From assembly GCA_021296095.1 (NCBI GenBank), contig JAGWBB010000014.1, positions 19,658 to 58,767 on the forward strand: a stretch of 39,110 nt of DNA, written 5' to 3'. The first letter of the stretch is position 1. Every line of letters starts with the position of its first letter. The position numbers and the translations under genes were made by a program. The DNA comes from Desulfurellaceae bacterium (lineage in GTDB: Bacteria > Desulfobacterota > Binatia > Bin18). Below the pieces are notes generated by a model that made no database searches, was not told the DNA's origin, and saw only the letters and a list, made by a program, of their open reading frames with translations. Below are positions 31,728-39,019 of the stretch, piece after piece.

Positions 31728-31979
31728 TCAGGAGTGTTCCAACACGATGTACACCCCGGTCTCAAGAAGGATATCCGTTCCGACCTCTGCCGTTCGCTGA
31801 TATAGGCCGCTCGCTTCCCCTTCGGAGACTGGGGCGGGGGTGCGGACGACGAGGTAACCTTCATGGGTATGGGTGACATCCACTATCTCTAGCGGTTGAA
31901 GCGCTGCTGTGTACCGACTGAGCGCCTGCTGTTCAGCGGCTGACAGACCCTCACAGATCTGCCGAGCAAGATGAGTCAT
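31728..31979 (-). CDS. Short MNT-nucleotidyltransferase-like protein lacking the catalytic motif
   Basis: 83 residues from ATG 31979 (MTHLARQICEGLSAAEQQAL). The opening helix and the end (AEVGTDILLETGVYIVLEHS) resemble the flanks of minimal nucleotidyltransferases, which normally have GS-x10-DxD between them. Here the middle reads YTAALQPLEIVDVTHTHEGY with no GS or DxD motif, and the protein is about 20-25 residues short. Its start shares ATGA (31976-31979) with the stop of the HEPN gene, the usual coupling in HEPN/MNT toxin-antitoxin pairs. It could be an adapted antitoxin without enzymatic activity, or a different small partner family. Confidence 0.5.
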   Translation of the reverse strand: MTHLARQICEGLSAAEQQALSRYTAALQPLEIVDVTHTHEGYLVVRTPAPVSEGEASGLYQRTAEVGTDILLETGVYIVLEHS

Positions 31980-32248
31980 ACGCTTTTCTCCAGGAGAGTC
32001 TGGGAGGCCGTTAGGAACTCCTGCGTTAGCTTCAGCTGTGCTTGGACCTGATCGTGGGACCATTCTCCCCCTTTGGGGCGATAATCACAATGAGCTATGA
32101 GAAGAGCGATTGTAGCATGAAATGCTGCGTAATAGGCGCGGCTGGTTGCCGCATTCGGTAACGACGGCTCATTATGGCAGAGCACTTCGGCTGCTCGCAG
32201 ATTCTCCTTCGCTCGCTCCCAGTATGGTTGCCACAGCTCTTCAGCCAT
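31976..32248 (-). CDS. HEPN-domain protein
   Basis: 90 residues from ATG 32248 (MAEELWQPYWERAKENLRAA). The HEPN signature is clear in SRAYYAAFHATIALLIAHCD, followed by GGEWSHDQVQAQLKL. A canonical Arg-x4-6-His RNase motif is not evident (the Arg and His of RPKGGEWSH are seven residues apart), and the protein is shorter than the usual 120-130 residues, ending soon after helix 3. No good SD is seen. The gene follows the LLM gene through a palindromic repeat and is coupled to the MNT-like gene. In HEPN/MNT systems the HEPN protein is the toxin; here the activity is uncertain. Confidence 0.65.
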   Translation of the reverse strand: MAEELWQPYWERAKENLRAAEVLCHNEPSLPNAATSRAYYAAFHATIALLIAHCDYRPKGGEWSHDQVQAQLKLTQEFLTASQTLLEKSV

Positions 32249-32262
32249 GAGACACAACCAGC

Positions 32263-32290
32263 AGTAGGGGCGACCAGCGCCGCCCCTACT
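32263..32290. repeat. Palindromic repeat, short variant (10-bp perfect arms)
   Basis: AGTAGGGGCG (32263-32272) and CGCCCCTACT (32281-32290) pair perfectly around an 8-base loop. It lies between the LLM stop and the HEPN start. The arms share ten bases with the short copy at 9658-9687; only the loop and inner bases differ. Confidence 0.85.
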
Positions 32291-32295
32291 AGCCA

Positions 32296-33393
32296 CTACG
32301 CTACCGCTTTTTGACCCAGCTGCTGCAAGCGCGGCATGACCTCGGCCGCGAACAGCCGCATGCTCTGCTCGCTGTCTTCGTACGGCATGCCGCCATAGCT
32401 GAACACGCCGGTGAAGGCGTCGCAGCCGATCTTGGAACGGATGTCGAGGACTCTCTCGAAACACTGGTCCGGCGTGCCCCAGACCTGGAGGTTAAGGAAG
32501 AAGTCGGTCACACCCTCAACACTGCCCATAGCCTCAGACATCTTGCCGTAGTACTCGTAGCCCTTGGTCTTGGCAAAATGACCGCCACCAAAGTTGTAGT
32601 GCTTCATGGCCGACTGCCAGTAGGCGCCGATGTAGCGTCGGGCCATCTCTTCGGCCCGGCCGGCGTCCTTATCGCAGAAGACCCAGCCGCCGGCGATCGG
32701 CGCCGGGGCCTCGGCCTCGTTGACCTCACGGTAGATCGTCCGATACGTCTCCAGCTCAACCGCCACATCTTCCCACGGCTTCTGGGGGATAATCAGGATG
32801 CCGACGCCCAGGCGGGCCATGATCTCGGACGACTCGGGGGAAACCGCAGCGGCATACGTCCGGCCCTTGAAGGATTTGAACGGCTTGGGACGGATGTCTT
32901 TCTTGGGCTGGGTATAGAACTGCCCCTCGTACTCGCAGTAGCCCTGTTCAAGCCCGGTCAGGACCATGTCCGCAGCCTCGACAAAGCGTTCGCGGGACTC
33001 GCCCATATCGACCCGGAAGCCCTCGAACTCGACCTGCCCGGCGCCACGGCCAAGCCCCAGGATCAGCCGCCCGTCGGACAAATCGTCCAGCATCGAGATT
33101 TCTTCTGCGGCCCGCATGGGATCGTGCCAGGGCAGGACGACGACCATCGAACCCAGCTTCACCGTCTTGGTCCGGCCGGCCATATAGGTCAGGAACTGAA
33201 GCACGTCGGGCACCATGGTGTAGTCGGTAAAGTGGTGCTCAACGCTCCAGATCGAGTCAAAGCCAAGCGGCTCGGCCAGGTCGGCCAGCCGAATCTCGTT
33301 TTTATAGACCTCATAGTCCGAGATCTTCTGGGCCGGGTTCTGGCAGATCGCAGCCATGCCAACCTGCATCGGCGAATCGGGTCGTGCTGTCAT
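32296..33393 (-). CDS. LLM-class flavin-dependent monooxygenase
   Basis: 365 residues, SD AAGGAGG. Motifs are FDSIWSVEHHFTDYTMVPDV (Glu-His-His), VKLGSMVVVLPWHDPMRAAE, GRLILGLGRGAGQVEFEGFR, and KGRTYAAAVSPESSEIMARL. The end GGMPYEDSEQSMRLFAAEVM is typical. An FMN-type luciferase-like barrel with unknown substrate. It lies 101 bases downstream of the D-aminoacylase-like gene on the same strand, possibly one unit. In that setting the pair amidohydrolase plus monooxygenase parallels amidase plus LLM at 15372-18050. Confidence 0.88.
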   Translation of the reverse strand: MTARPDSPMQVGMAAICQNPAQKISDYEVYKNEIRLADLAEPLGFDSIWSVEHHFTDYTMVPDVLQFLTYMAGRTKTVKLGSMVVVLPWHDPMRAAEEISMLDDLSDGRLILGLGRGAGQVEFEGFRVDMGESRERFVEAADMVLTGLEQGYCEYEGQFYTQPKKDIRPKPFKSFKGRTYAAAVSPESSEIMARLGVGILIIPQKPWEDVAVELETYRTIYREVNEAEAPAPIAGGWVFCDKDAGRAEEMARRYIGAYWQSAMKHYNFGGGHFAKTKGYEYYGKMSEAMGSVEGVTDFFLNLQVWGTPDQCFERVLDIRSKIGCDAFTGVFSYGGMPYEDSEQSMRLFAAEVMPRLQQLGQKAVA

Positions 33394-33494
33394 AGTCTCT
33401 GTCCTCCTTCGGGTAGTTGCAATACGCTGACATCAGTCTTCAGCAGCTCAATAGCCTAGCTTATAGGTAGAAAGAAATATAGCTGGCGGTCGGT

Positions 33495-35186
33495 TCAGTA
33501 CGCCACACTCTTCACCACACGGCCGGGCAGGCCGCCCTGGTAGTCGTTGTGGGCAAACAACACCTCACCGTTGACGATGGTGTAGGCCACGCCCTCGGAC
33601 CGCTCGATGAGACGTGGCTTGCCCTGGGGCAGATCGTTGACCCATTCGCCCGGACAGGTTCGGACCGTGGTCGGATCGAACAGGACCAGGTCGGCGTCCA
33701 GGCCCGGGGCCAGCCGGCCCTTTGTTCTGAGGTCCAGGAAGTCGGCCAGCTCGGAGGTCACCCGGCGCACGCCCTCTTCCAGGCTCAGGAACTGGCGTTG
33801 GCGCACCCACTCGCCCAGGATATAGGTCGGCACCCCGGCCTCGCAGTGCTGGTCCACATGGGCGCCGGCGTCCGACAGCCCGATCAGGACGTTGGGCAGA
33901 GTCATGATCTCGCCGACCGCCTCGGGGTCGGAGTTGATGATCGACACGGTCACACCCAGTTCGGTCCGTTCCTCAACGGCCAGATCCATCAGCACGTCGA
34001 CCGGGTCTTTGTCCAGCCGCACGGCGATATCGGCCAGGCTGGCGTTCAGAAACGGCTTGTTGCGCTCGGTTTGCACCCGGGTGACGTGCAGCCGGTCCCA
34101 CTGACCGCGAAACAGCAGCCCCCGGCCGGCCGCAATGTCGTCGCGGAAGGCGTGACGGAATTCCGCCGAGCGGTACAGCGTCAACTGCTCCTCCACCGTC
34201 CGGTTGAAGGCGCCCTTCCACGACGGCAGCTCGGAGAACAGAAACGGGTTGCGCAGGCTGTAGTACTGCGAGATCGGTCGCGGGTTGACCTGGGGAGGGA
34301 TACGCAGCCCCTGCTCCAGAAACGGCTGGACCCGGGCGTGAATGCGCTCGCACGCGCCGGGCAGATCCGGCATGTGGATCAGGGCCAGCCAGGTGACCGG
34401 CCGCTGGCTCTCGTGCGCCATGTGGAGCAGCAGGTCGAGTTCTTCGTCTCCCAGCTCACCGGCCTGGCGCAGCAGGGCGACCTCGATCACGCCCCTGTTC
34501 AGCTCGCGCATCACCCGGCCCAGGGCGCTCAGCTCGGCCTTGCTGGTCAGGCGGCTCGACAGCGGCTTGCCCTGATAGCCGATATGACGCGGGATCAGGC
34601 TCAGGGAGAAGCCATAGGCGCCGGCCTGCATGGCCTGGCGAAAGAGCTGGGTCATACGCTGGATCTCGTCCGCATTGGCCGCCCGCTCGGACGCAGCCTC
34701 GCCCATGACATAAAAGCGCAGCGCCGACAGGGGGACCAGAAATCCGGCGTTGATACCGATGCCCCGCCGGGCAATGGCGGCCATGTACTCGGGAAAGCTC
34801 TCCCACTCCCACGACACCCCGTTCATCAGCACGTCATACGGCATGGCCTCGACGTTGACCAAATCCCAGGCCATGATCTCGCGCTCGGCCGGACGACACG
34901 GCGCCACCCCTACGCCGCAGTTGCCCATCAGCACCGAGGTGACGCCGTGCCAGCACGAGCTGGTCAGCAGCGGGTCCCACGAGATCTGGGCGTCGTAGTG
35001 GGTATGGATGTCGATAAAGCCGGGGGCCAGGACCAGTCCGTCGGCGTTGATCTCACGCCGGGCGCTGCCCGAGACCGTACCGATCTCAACAATTTTTCCA
35101 TCGCTGACCGCCAGCCCTCCACCGTACACCGGAGTCCCGACGCCGTCGCAGATCTGCGCGTTTTTGATCAACAGGTCGTATGCCAT
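33495..35186 (-). CDS. N-acyl-D-amino-acid deacylase-like amidohydrolase
   Basis: 563 residues. Start ATG 35186 follows AAGGAGG; a longer frame to 35327 has no SD. Metal-site motifs of the amidohydrolase superfamily are GFIDIHTHYDAQISWDPLLT near residue 60 and the late Asp in LIGLSDAGAHVDQH. GNCGVGVAPCRP is typical of D-aminoacylase/dihydroorotase-like members. The terminal beta domain has GLDADLVLFDPTTV and VNGEVLFAHNDY. It hydrolyses an N-acyl or cyclic amide; the exact substrate is unknown. It is divergent from the dienelactone-hydrolase-like gene (125 bases) and upstream of an LLM gene. Confidence 0.88.
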   Translation of the reverse strand: MAYDLLIKNAQICDGVGTPVYGGGLAVSDGKIVEIGTVSGSARREINADGLVLAPGFIDIHTHYDAQISWDPLLTSSCWHGVTSVLMGNCGVGVAPCRPAEREIMAWDLVNVEAMPYDVLMNGVSWEWESFPEYMAAIARRGIGINAGFLVPLSALRFYVMGEAASERAANADEIQRMTQLFRQAMQAGAYGFSLSLIPRHIGYQGKPLSSRLTSKAELSALGRVMRELNRGVIEVALLRQAGELGDEELDLLLHMAHESQRPVTWLALIHMPDLPGACERIHARVQPFLEQGLRIPPQVNPRPISQYYSLRNPFLFSELPSWKGAFNRTVEEQLTLYRSAEFRHAFRDDIAAGRGLLFRGQWDRLHVTRVQTERNKPFLNASLADIAVRLDKDPVDVLMDLAVEERTELGVTVSIINSDPEAVGEIMTLPNVLIGLSDAGAHVDQHCEAGVPTYILGEWVRQRQFLSLEEGVRRVTSELADFLDLRTKGRLAPGLDADLVLFDPTTVRTCPGEWVNDLPQGKPRLIERSEGVAYTIVNGEVLFAHNDYQGGLPGRVVKSVAY

Positions 35187-35311
35187 GGTCTGCCTCCTTT
35201 TTGACGACCGCCAAGATAACCCATACCCCACACTTTCTCTACCTTGCTTGTGTGGGCCGGGAAACATACCGTATTGGAGAGATCGACAGGAACACGAGGG
35301 AGAAAACAGCG

Positions 35312-36055
35312 ATGCCGTATGAAGCACTGTTGGCAGAGACCGTCTATATACGTGGCCACCAGGCGGACGAGATCGACGCCTATTTTGCCCGCCCCCTGGG
35401 AGCCGGCCCGTACCCCGGGGTCGTGGTCATCCACCATATGCCGGGCTGGGACGAGGCGACAAAGGAAATCGTCCGCAAATTCGCCCATCACGGCTATGCC
35501 GCCATATCGCCCAACCTGCACTATCGCGAGGGCAAAGACACGCCTGCGGCGAACAGCGCCAGCGTCCGGGCCGCGGGTGGCATGCCGGACGACCGCACCC
35601 TTGGGGACATACAGGGCGCGCTGAGTTTCCTGAGCGCCCTCCCCTACTGTAGCGACAAGCTGGGCGCCATCGGCTACTGCTCTGGGGGACGGCAGGCGTA
35701 TCTGGCGGCGTGCAAGATCCCGCGCCTCAGCGCGGCGGTTGATTGTTACGGCGGTGGCGTGGCCGCCGCTCCGGACGAACTCACCGACCGGCAGCCCGTG
35801 GCGCCCATCGACTTCACCGCCGCCATGCACTGCCCCCTGTTAGGCTTGTTCGGTCAGGAAGACCGGCGGCCTTCGCCACAGGAGGTGGCAAAAACCGAGG
35901 CCGCCCTCAAACAACACGGCAAGACCTACGCATTCCATACCTACGAGAATGCCGGACACGCCTTCTTTTCGGTGGACCGCCCCCACTACCGACCGGAGGC
36001 TGCGGTTGACGGCTGGCGGAAGGTTTTTGCCTGGTTTGATACCTACCTGCGCTGA
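35312..36055 (+). CDS. Dienelactone hydrolase family protein
   Basis: 247 residues from ATG 35312. The triad is Cys-type as in dienelactone hydrolase: Cys123 in GYCSGGR, Asp184 in GQEDRRPS and His216 in AGHAFFS. VVVIHHMPGWDEATKEIVRK is the oxyanion-side block. It opens a lactone or cleaves a related ester in cytosolic ring-degradation pathways; the substrate is not certain because many paralogues have other roles. The SD is weak (GAGGGAG, spacing about 11). It stands alone on the plus strand, divergent from the amidohydrolase. Confidence 0.87.
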   Translation: MPYEALLAETVYIRGHQADEIDAYFARPLGAGPYPGVVVIHHMPGWDEATKEIVRKFAHHGYAAISPNLHYREGKDTPAANSASVRAAGGMPDDRTLGDIQGALSFLSALPYCSDKLGAIGYCSGGRQAYLAACKIPRLSAAVDCYGGGVAAAPDELTDRQPVAPIDFTAAMHCPLLGLFGQEDRRPSPQEVAKTEAALKQHGKTYAFHTYENAGHAFFSVDRPHYRPEAAVDGWRKVFAWFDTYLR

Positions 36056-36072
36056 AAAGCTCCCCGCGCCGT

Positions 36073-36234
36073 ATGAACGAAGCGAGAGAGGATTATCAGC
36101 AAGCGCTCGCCTCAGCCCAAGAGACTGATAGCGAAGCGCACCCTCAGTCGTCTCAGCACCGACGAAGTGCCGCGACCATAGCGTCAGTGGGGACCGGGTC
36201 GCCAGTGCCGGCTCGGTCCGATTACTTTGATTAG
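36073..36234 (+). other. Short reading frame with a TPR-like start; remainder of the 36056-36343 gap is empty
   Basis: A 53-codon frame from ATG 36073 begins MNEAREDYQQALASAQETDS, which resembles the second helix of a tetratricopeptide repeat, then continues into low-complexity Ser/Arg sequence. It has no SD. It may be a relic of a TPR protein or chance. Nothing else in the 288-base gap is recognisable. Confidence 0.2.
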
Positions 36235-36343
36235 CCCTCTTTGAACGCCTTTGTCACTGCCCAGCTCCGTTGATACCACTGCAGCCAGCGGTCGGGCCAA
36301 GCTTGACACTTTGGACCTTGTAAACTCGCCATGAAGAACCGCT

Positions 36344-36790
36344 ATGACGCCTGATATCCGCTACCAACCGGATGAAACCCCCCCGCTCCCGCTCACCCTC
36401 GCCCTCGGCCTCCAATATGCGCTGCCCGCCGTCACCTCGATTATCATCGTCCCCTCCATGATGATCCGCCTCGGGGGGCAGGGGGAGGCGTATCTGTCCT
36501 GGGCCGTGTTTGCGGCGCTGGTTATCAGCAGCCTCACGACCCTGATCCAAGTCGTGCGGATCGGCCGTTTTGGCGCCGGCTATATCCTGCTCATGGGCAG
36601 TACCTCGACGTTTCTCGTCGTCTGTGTGCCGGCACTCGAACAGGGCGGGCCGAGTCTGCTGGCCCCCCTGATTGTCGTCTCCCCGGACGAGGCGGAATTC
36701 TCGCTCCGCTTACTCCGGCATCATGCTACGTCCGTGCGGCATCGGCAGTTTCACGATACGGACGTGCTGCTGGTCCGGGTGGAACCGTAG
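36344..36790 (+). pseudogene. NCS2 xanthine/uracil permease with internal deletion
   Basis: 148 residues where a full NCS2 permease has about 450-500. Residues 15-112 are its N-terminal part: LALGLQYALPAVTSIIIVPS, AYLSWAVFAALVISSLTTLI, GRFGAGYILLMGSTSTFLVV and GPSLLAPLIVVS. From about residue 113 (near 36683) the frame jumps to a soluble tail, FSLRLLRHHATSVRHRQFHD, TDVLLVRVEP, which looks like the C-terminal tail of such permeases. The reading frame is kept, so a single in-frame deletion of the central helices is the simplest explanation. No transport function is expected. No SD seen. Confidence 0.6.
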
Positions 36791-36973
36791 GCGGAGGTAG
36801 CAGAGGAGCCGGCCTGATTGTCCCCCAGGGTTACGACTCTCCCAAGCGTGACACTTCGCCCGTCATCGGCCCTGTTCTCCGCTGGTCTGGGGCTCCCCTC
36901 CAGCGGCAGGGCCGTAGCTTCCCGAGCGGGATTGAGGCATAAGGAACCGAACGCGTAGGGACCGGAGGTGAGG

Positions 36974-37612
36974 ATGCAGAGGTGGATTGGGGTGGTGTGG
37001 CTGGTGGTGATGTGTACGGCGTGTGGACCGCACAAGCCGGCGCCGCCTTCCGCTCAGTTCGTGACCTGGAGCCACCAGGCGGCGAGCCCCAGGTGGCTGT
37101 GTGTCCTACCCTTTACCAACGAGACCGCCCAGCCCGAGGTCGGGAGCCAGGTACGCCAGAGCTTTGCCGGCCACCTGAGCGTCAAGCGCTTTCGCGATGT
37201 CGAACTGCACGAGATCGACTCCAGGCTGCCGGCGGACTGGCGCCAGCTGCCGGCCCAGTCGCTGGGCAAAATCCTGGGCTGTCACGCCCTGGTGTACGGG
37301 CTCGTCTCCCGGGCCCGGCGGCTGTATCTGGGCGTGTACGCCGATATTGCCCTGGACGGCGGGATTCTGCTGATCGAGACCCACACCGGCCGGACCCTGG
37401 TCAAGGCGACGTACCGCACCCGTCTGCGCCTCGGCGGCGTGCCGTTCTCCCCCCTCGGCCTCGTCGTAGGGACGGTGATGACGCTGCGCCATATCACCAA
37501 GGCGCAAATGATGCGCGCCATTGATGACCTGGGCCGCAATCTGGCCGCCGCGGTTCCCGATCTGCCCCCCGCGTCGCGCCCGCCAGGCAGGAAACGGAAA
37601 CTACCGCGCTGA
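36974..37612 (+). CDS. Outer-membrane-type lipoprotein (GNA1162/DUF799-like)
   Basis: 212 residues. ATG 36974 is 5 bases after GGAGG; GTG 36968 overlaps the SD. A lipoprotein signal (WIGVVWLVVMCTACG) is followed by a domain with LCVLPFTNETAQPEVG, LGKILGCHALVYGLVSRARR, and DGGILLIETHTGRTLVKATY. This order matches lipoproteins of the GNA1162/DUF799 type, which sit with curli- or TolB-like assembly proteins. The lipobox is imperfect (CTAC or VVMC). The mature part ends in a basic Pro/Arg tail. It stands alone; upstream is the decayed permease. Confidence 0.7.
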   Translation: MQRWIGVVWLVVMCTACGPHKPAPPSAQFVTWSHQAASPRWLCVLPFTNETAQPEVGSQVRQSFAGHLSVKRFRDVELHEIDSRLPADWRQLPAQSLGKILGCHALVYGLVSRARRLYLGVYADIALDGGILLIETHTGRTLVKATYRTRLRLGGVPFSPLGLVVGTVMTLRHITKAQMMRAIDDLGRNLAAAVPDLPPASRPPGRKRKLPR

Positions 37613-37633
37613 CTGAGAGTTGACACTTTGCGC

Positions 37634-37667
37634 GTTATCGGACGTGGACGGCCAAGCGTCCGATAAC
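37634..37667. repeat. 11-bp perfect inverted repeat after the lipoprotein gene
   Basis: GTTATCGGACG (37634-37644) and CGTCCGATAAC (37657-37667) pair perfectly with a 12-base loop. It starts 22 bases after the lipoprotein stop. No T-tract follows. It could be a transcription-ending hairpin or part of the mobile-element remnants further on. Apart from this hairpin and the 20-bp iterations, the 325-base gap 37613-37937 holds no gene I can support. Confidence 0.55.
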
Positions 37668-37805
37668 AAGTCTAGGAAAATCAAGGACTTACGGTCTGAG
37701 GCCGGCGAGGCGCGGCTGAATAAATCGCGGCTCAATGGGCGAGCTGGCCAAAGATTGTCCAGTCGGGGGGTACGTATCGGCATCGAGCGCTGGACTTGCA
37801 GGTAC

Positions 37806-37885
37806 TGTCCTAATTTCCCGCCGGACGGCCTAGTTTCAGGCTGAACGGCCTCATTTGATTTTTCCGACGACCTCATTACGACAGT
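37806..37885. mobile_element. IS21-like terminal repeat array without transposase (remnant)
   Basis: An octamer recurs at a strict spacing: CCTAATTT at 37809, CCTAGTTT at 37829, CCTCATTT at 37849 and CCTCATTA at 37871 (periods 20, 20 and 22), three of them preceded by a GGCC/GACC-type flank. Several 20-bp iterations of this type of motif are what the ends of IS21-family elements look like, as I recall them. No istA/istB reading frame is present in the window, so this is a solitary end or a decayed copy. It lies just upstream of the HigBA locus. Confidence 0.45.
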
Positions 37886-37937
37886 ACCCAAGAATTGTGA
37901 CAATTGACAAGTGCCATAGTGCATATTACGGTTTGCC

Positions 37938-38216
37938 ATGATACAGCGCTTCCGCAGTCGGGCGCTCCGCCGGTTCATGGAACGCAGCGACGCACGGCGC
38001 ATTCACCCGGCGCACCGCTAGAGAGTGCGCGACATCCTGGCGCGCTTGAATGCGGCCGCTGGGCCGGCCGACCTGGATCTGCCCGGTTTGCGGCTGCACC
38101 GACTGAAGGGCGAGTATGCCGGATTTTGGGCCGTGCTCGTGCGCGCCAACTGGCGCGTGATCTTTCGGTTTGAAGCCGGCCATGCCGTCGACGTGGACTA
38201 TCTGGACTACCACTAG
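37938..38216 (+). pseudogene. higB: HigB-type RelE-family toxin with in-frame TAG at codon 28
   Basis: A 92-codon frame from ATG 37938 (MIQRFRSRALRRFMERSDAR, RIHPAHR) has an amber codon at 38019-38021. It continues unshifted as RVRDILARLNAAAGPADLDL, PGLRLHRLKGEYAGFWAVLV and RANWRVIFRFEAGHAVDVDY. Length and all blocks (HPLKGD-like, NWRVIFRFE, DYLDYH) are those of HigB mRNA interferases. The amber replaces a residue in the helix. A GTG at 38025 could restart translation, giving 63 residues without the first helix. Probably inactivated. HigA follows 12 bases later. Confidence 0.75.
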
Positions 38217-38228
38217 AAGGAGCCTGCC

Positions 38229-38552
38229 ATGCTCATGCACGACCCGCCCCATCCGGGCGCGTTCATCCGGCGTCAGTGTCTCGAACCCCTCGGGCTGACG
38301 GTGACGGCCGCGGCCAAGGGGCTCGCGGTGTCGCGTAATACGCTGTCCCTGCTGCTCAACGGCCGCCTGGGGATTTCTCCCGAGATGGCCATCCGGCTGT
38401 CGGAGGCGTTTGGAGGCAGCCCGGAGAGCTGGTTGCAGCAGCAGCTGCAATACGATCTGTGGCACGCCCAGCAAAATCGGAAAGCGGTCGCCATCCGCAA
38501 GTTTGTTCCCGCTCCGTTGCGCCCCGAGGAGCAGGACCAGCTGGAAGGGTAG
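38229..38552 (+). CDS. higA: HigA-family antitoxin (HTH)
   Basis: 107 residues, SD AAGGAG with 7-base spacing. The HigA opening [20 protein letters not shown] leads into an intact XRE-type helix-turn-helix: [55 protein letters not shown]. In this type the antitoxin binds HigB and represses its own operon. It remains whole while its toxin is interrupted, so it may act only as a regulator or as protection against related toxins. Confidence 0.88.
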   Translation: MLMHDPPHPGAFIRRQCLEPLGLTVTAAAKGLAVSRNTLSLLLNGRLGISPEMAIRLSEAFGGSPESWLQQQLQYDLWHAQQNRKAVAIRKFVPAPLRPEEQDQLEG

Positions 38553-38566
38553 GTAAAGCGGCGAGG

Positions 38567-38704
38567 ATGGCCGTAGAACTTTTGCAGTTGGCGCAGCAGG
38601 CGATGGCCGCGTTACAAGTGGCCAATCAGCCGAATTGGGCAGAGGTCGCGGGTCTGTTCGTGAGCGCCGTGGGTGAGCTGGGTAGGAAGGGGAAAGAAGC
38701 ATGA
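38567..38704 (+). CDS. Small protein, coupled to the next gene
   Basis: 45 residues, starting MAVELLQLAQQAMAALQVAN and ending GELGRKGKEA, mostly helical and amphipathic. It starts 15 bases after higA, and its TGA overlaps the ATG of the next gene as ATGA (38701-38704). The preceding AAGCGGCGAGG gives a weak SD. No family is recognised. The strict coupling supports a real gene, perhaps the first of a two-gene accessory unit cotranscribed with higA. Confidence 0.45.
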   Translation: MAVELLQLAQQAMAALQVANQPNWAEVAGLFVSAVGELGRKGKEA

Positions 38705-38970
38705 ATAGCCAGGCCATCGCCGCTATCGAGGAGCATGTTTTCACCTATGCCATGCGGCAGCCGTTCGAGCAGCGCCGCCGCCCTGGGCCGCTCTTACTCT
38801 ACGACCCCGACCGACCGAGCAAAGATCCGCTCCGCTCTCTCCTGGCCCGGCAGTTCCCAGCGGCGTTTGCCGATCTAGAGGAAGATCAGGCCTGGGCCGC
38901 CCGGGCTGGTATCTGGGCGGGCGCGTTCGTGGCGCCGTGGGCGTGGCGGCGCGGCCAGCGGTTAGACTGA
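38701..38970 (+). CDS. Small protein of unknown function
   Basis: 89 residues, starting MNSQAIAAIEEHVFTYAMRQ; the middle has GPLLLYDPDRPSKDPLRSLL and the end a Trp/Ala-rich AGAFVAPWAWRRGQ. SD AGGAAGGGG. Not recognised. Translationally coupled to the 45-residue gene before it. Directly after its stop the DNA (GACTGAAAGTTGACA) resembles the sequence at the end of the lipoprotein gene (37611-37625). Confidence 0.45.
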   Translation: MNSQAIAAIEEHVFTYAMRQPFEQRRRPGPLLLYDPDRPSKDPLRSLLARQFPAAFADLEEDQAWAARAGIWAGAFVAPWAWRRGQRLD

Positions 38971-39019
38971 AAGTTGACATAGCGCCCCTTCTCAGACGTA
39001 CCCTAGGAGGAGACCAAAT

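Noticed and set aside
33549-35204. 550-codon plus-strand frame opposite the amidohydrolase
   Set aside because: Antisense shadow rich in Arg, Gly, Gln and His; no motif.
36297-36330. Sigma-70 promoter from TTGACA (36304) and TAAACT (36322)
   Set aside because: Spacing is only 12 bases, too short for a functional promoter; the downstream gene is decayed.
37634-37667. Integron attC site
   Set aside because: The outer heptamers do not fit the RYYYAAC/GTTRRRY consensus and no integrase or cassette array is present.
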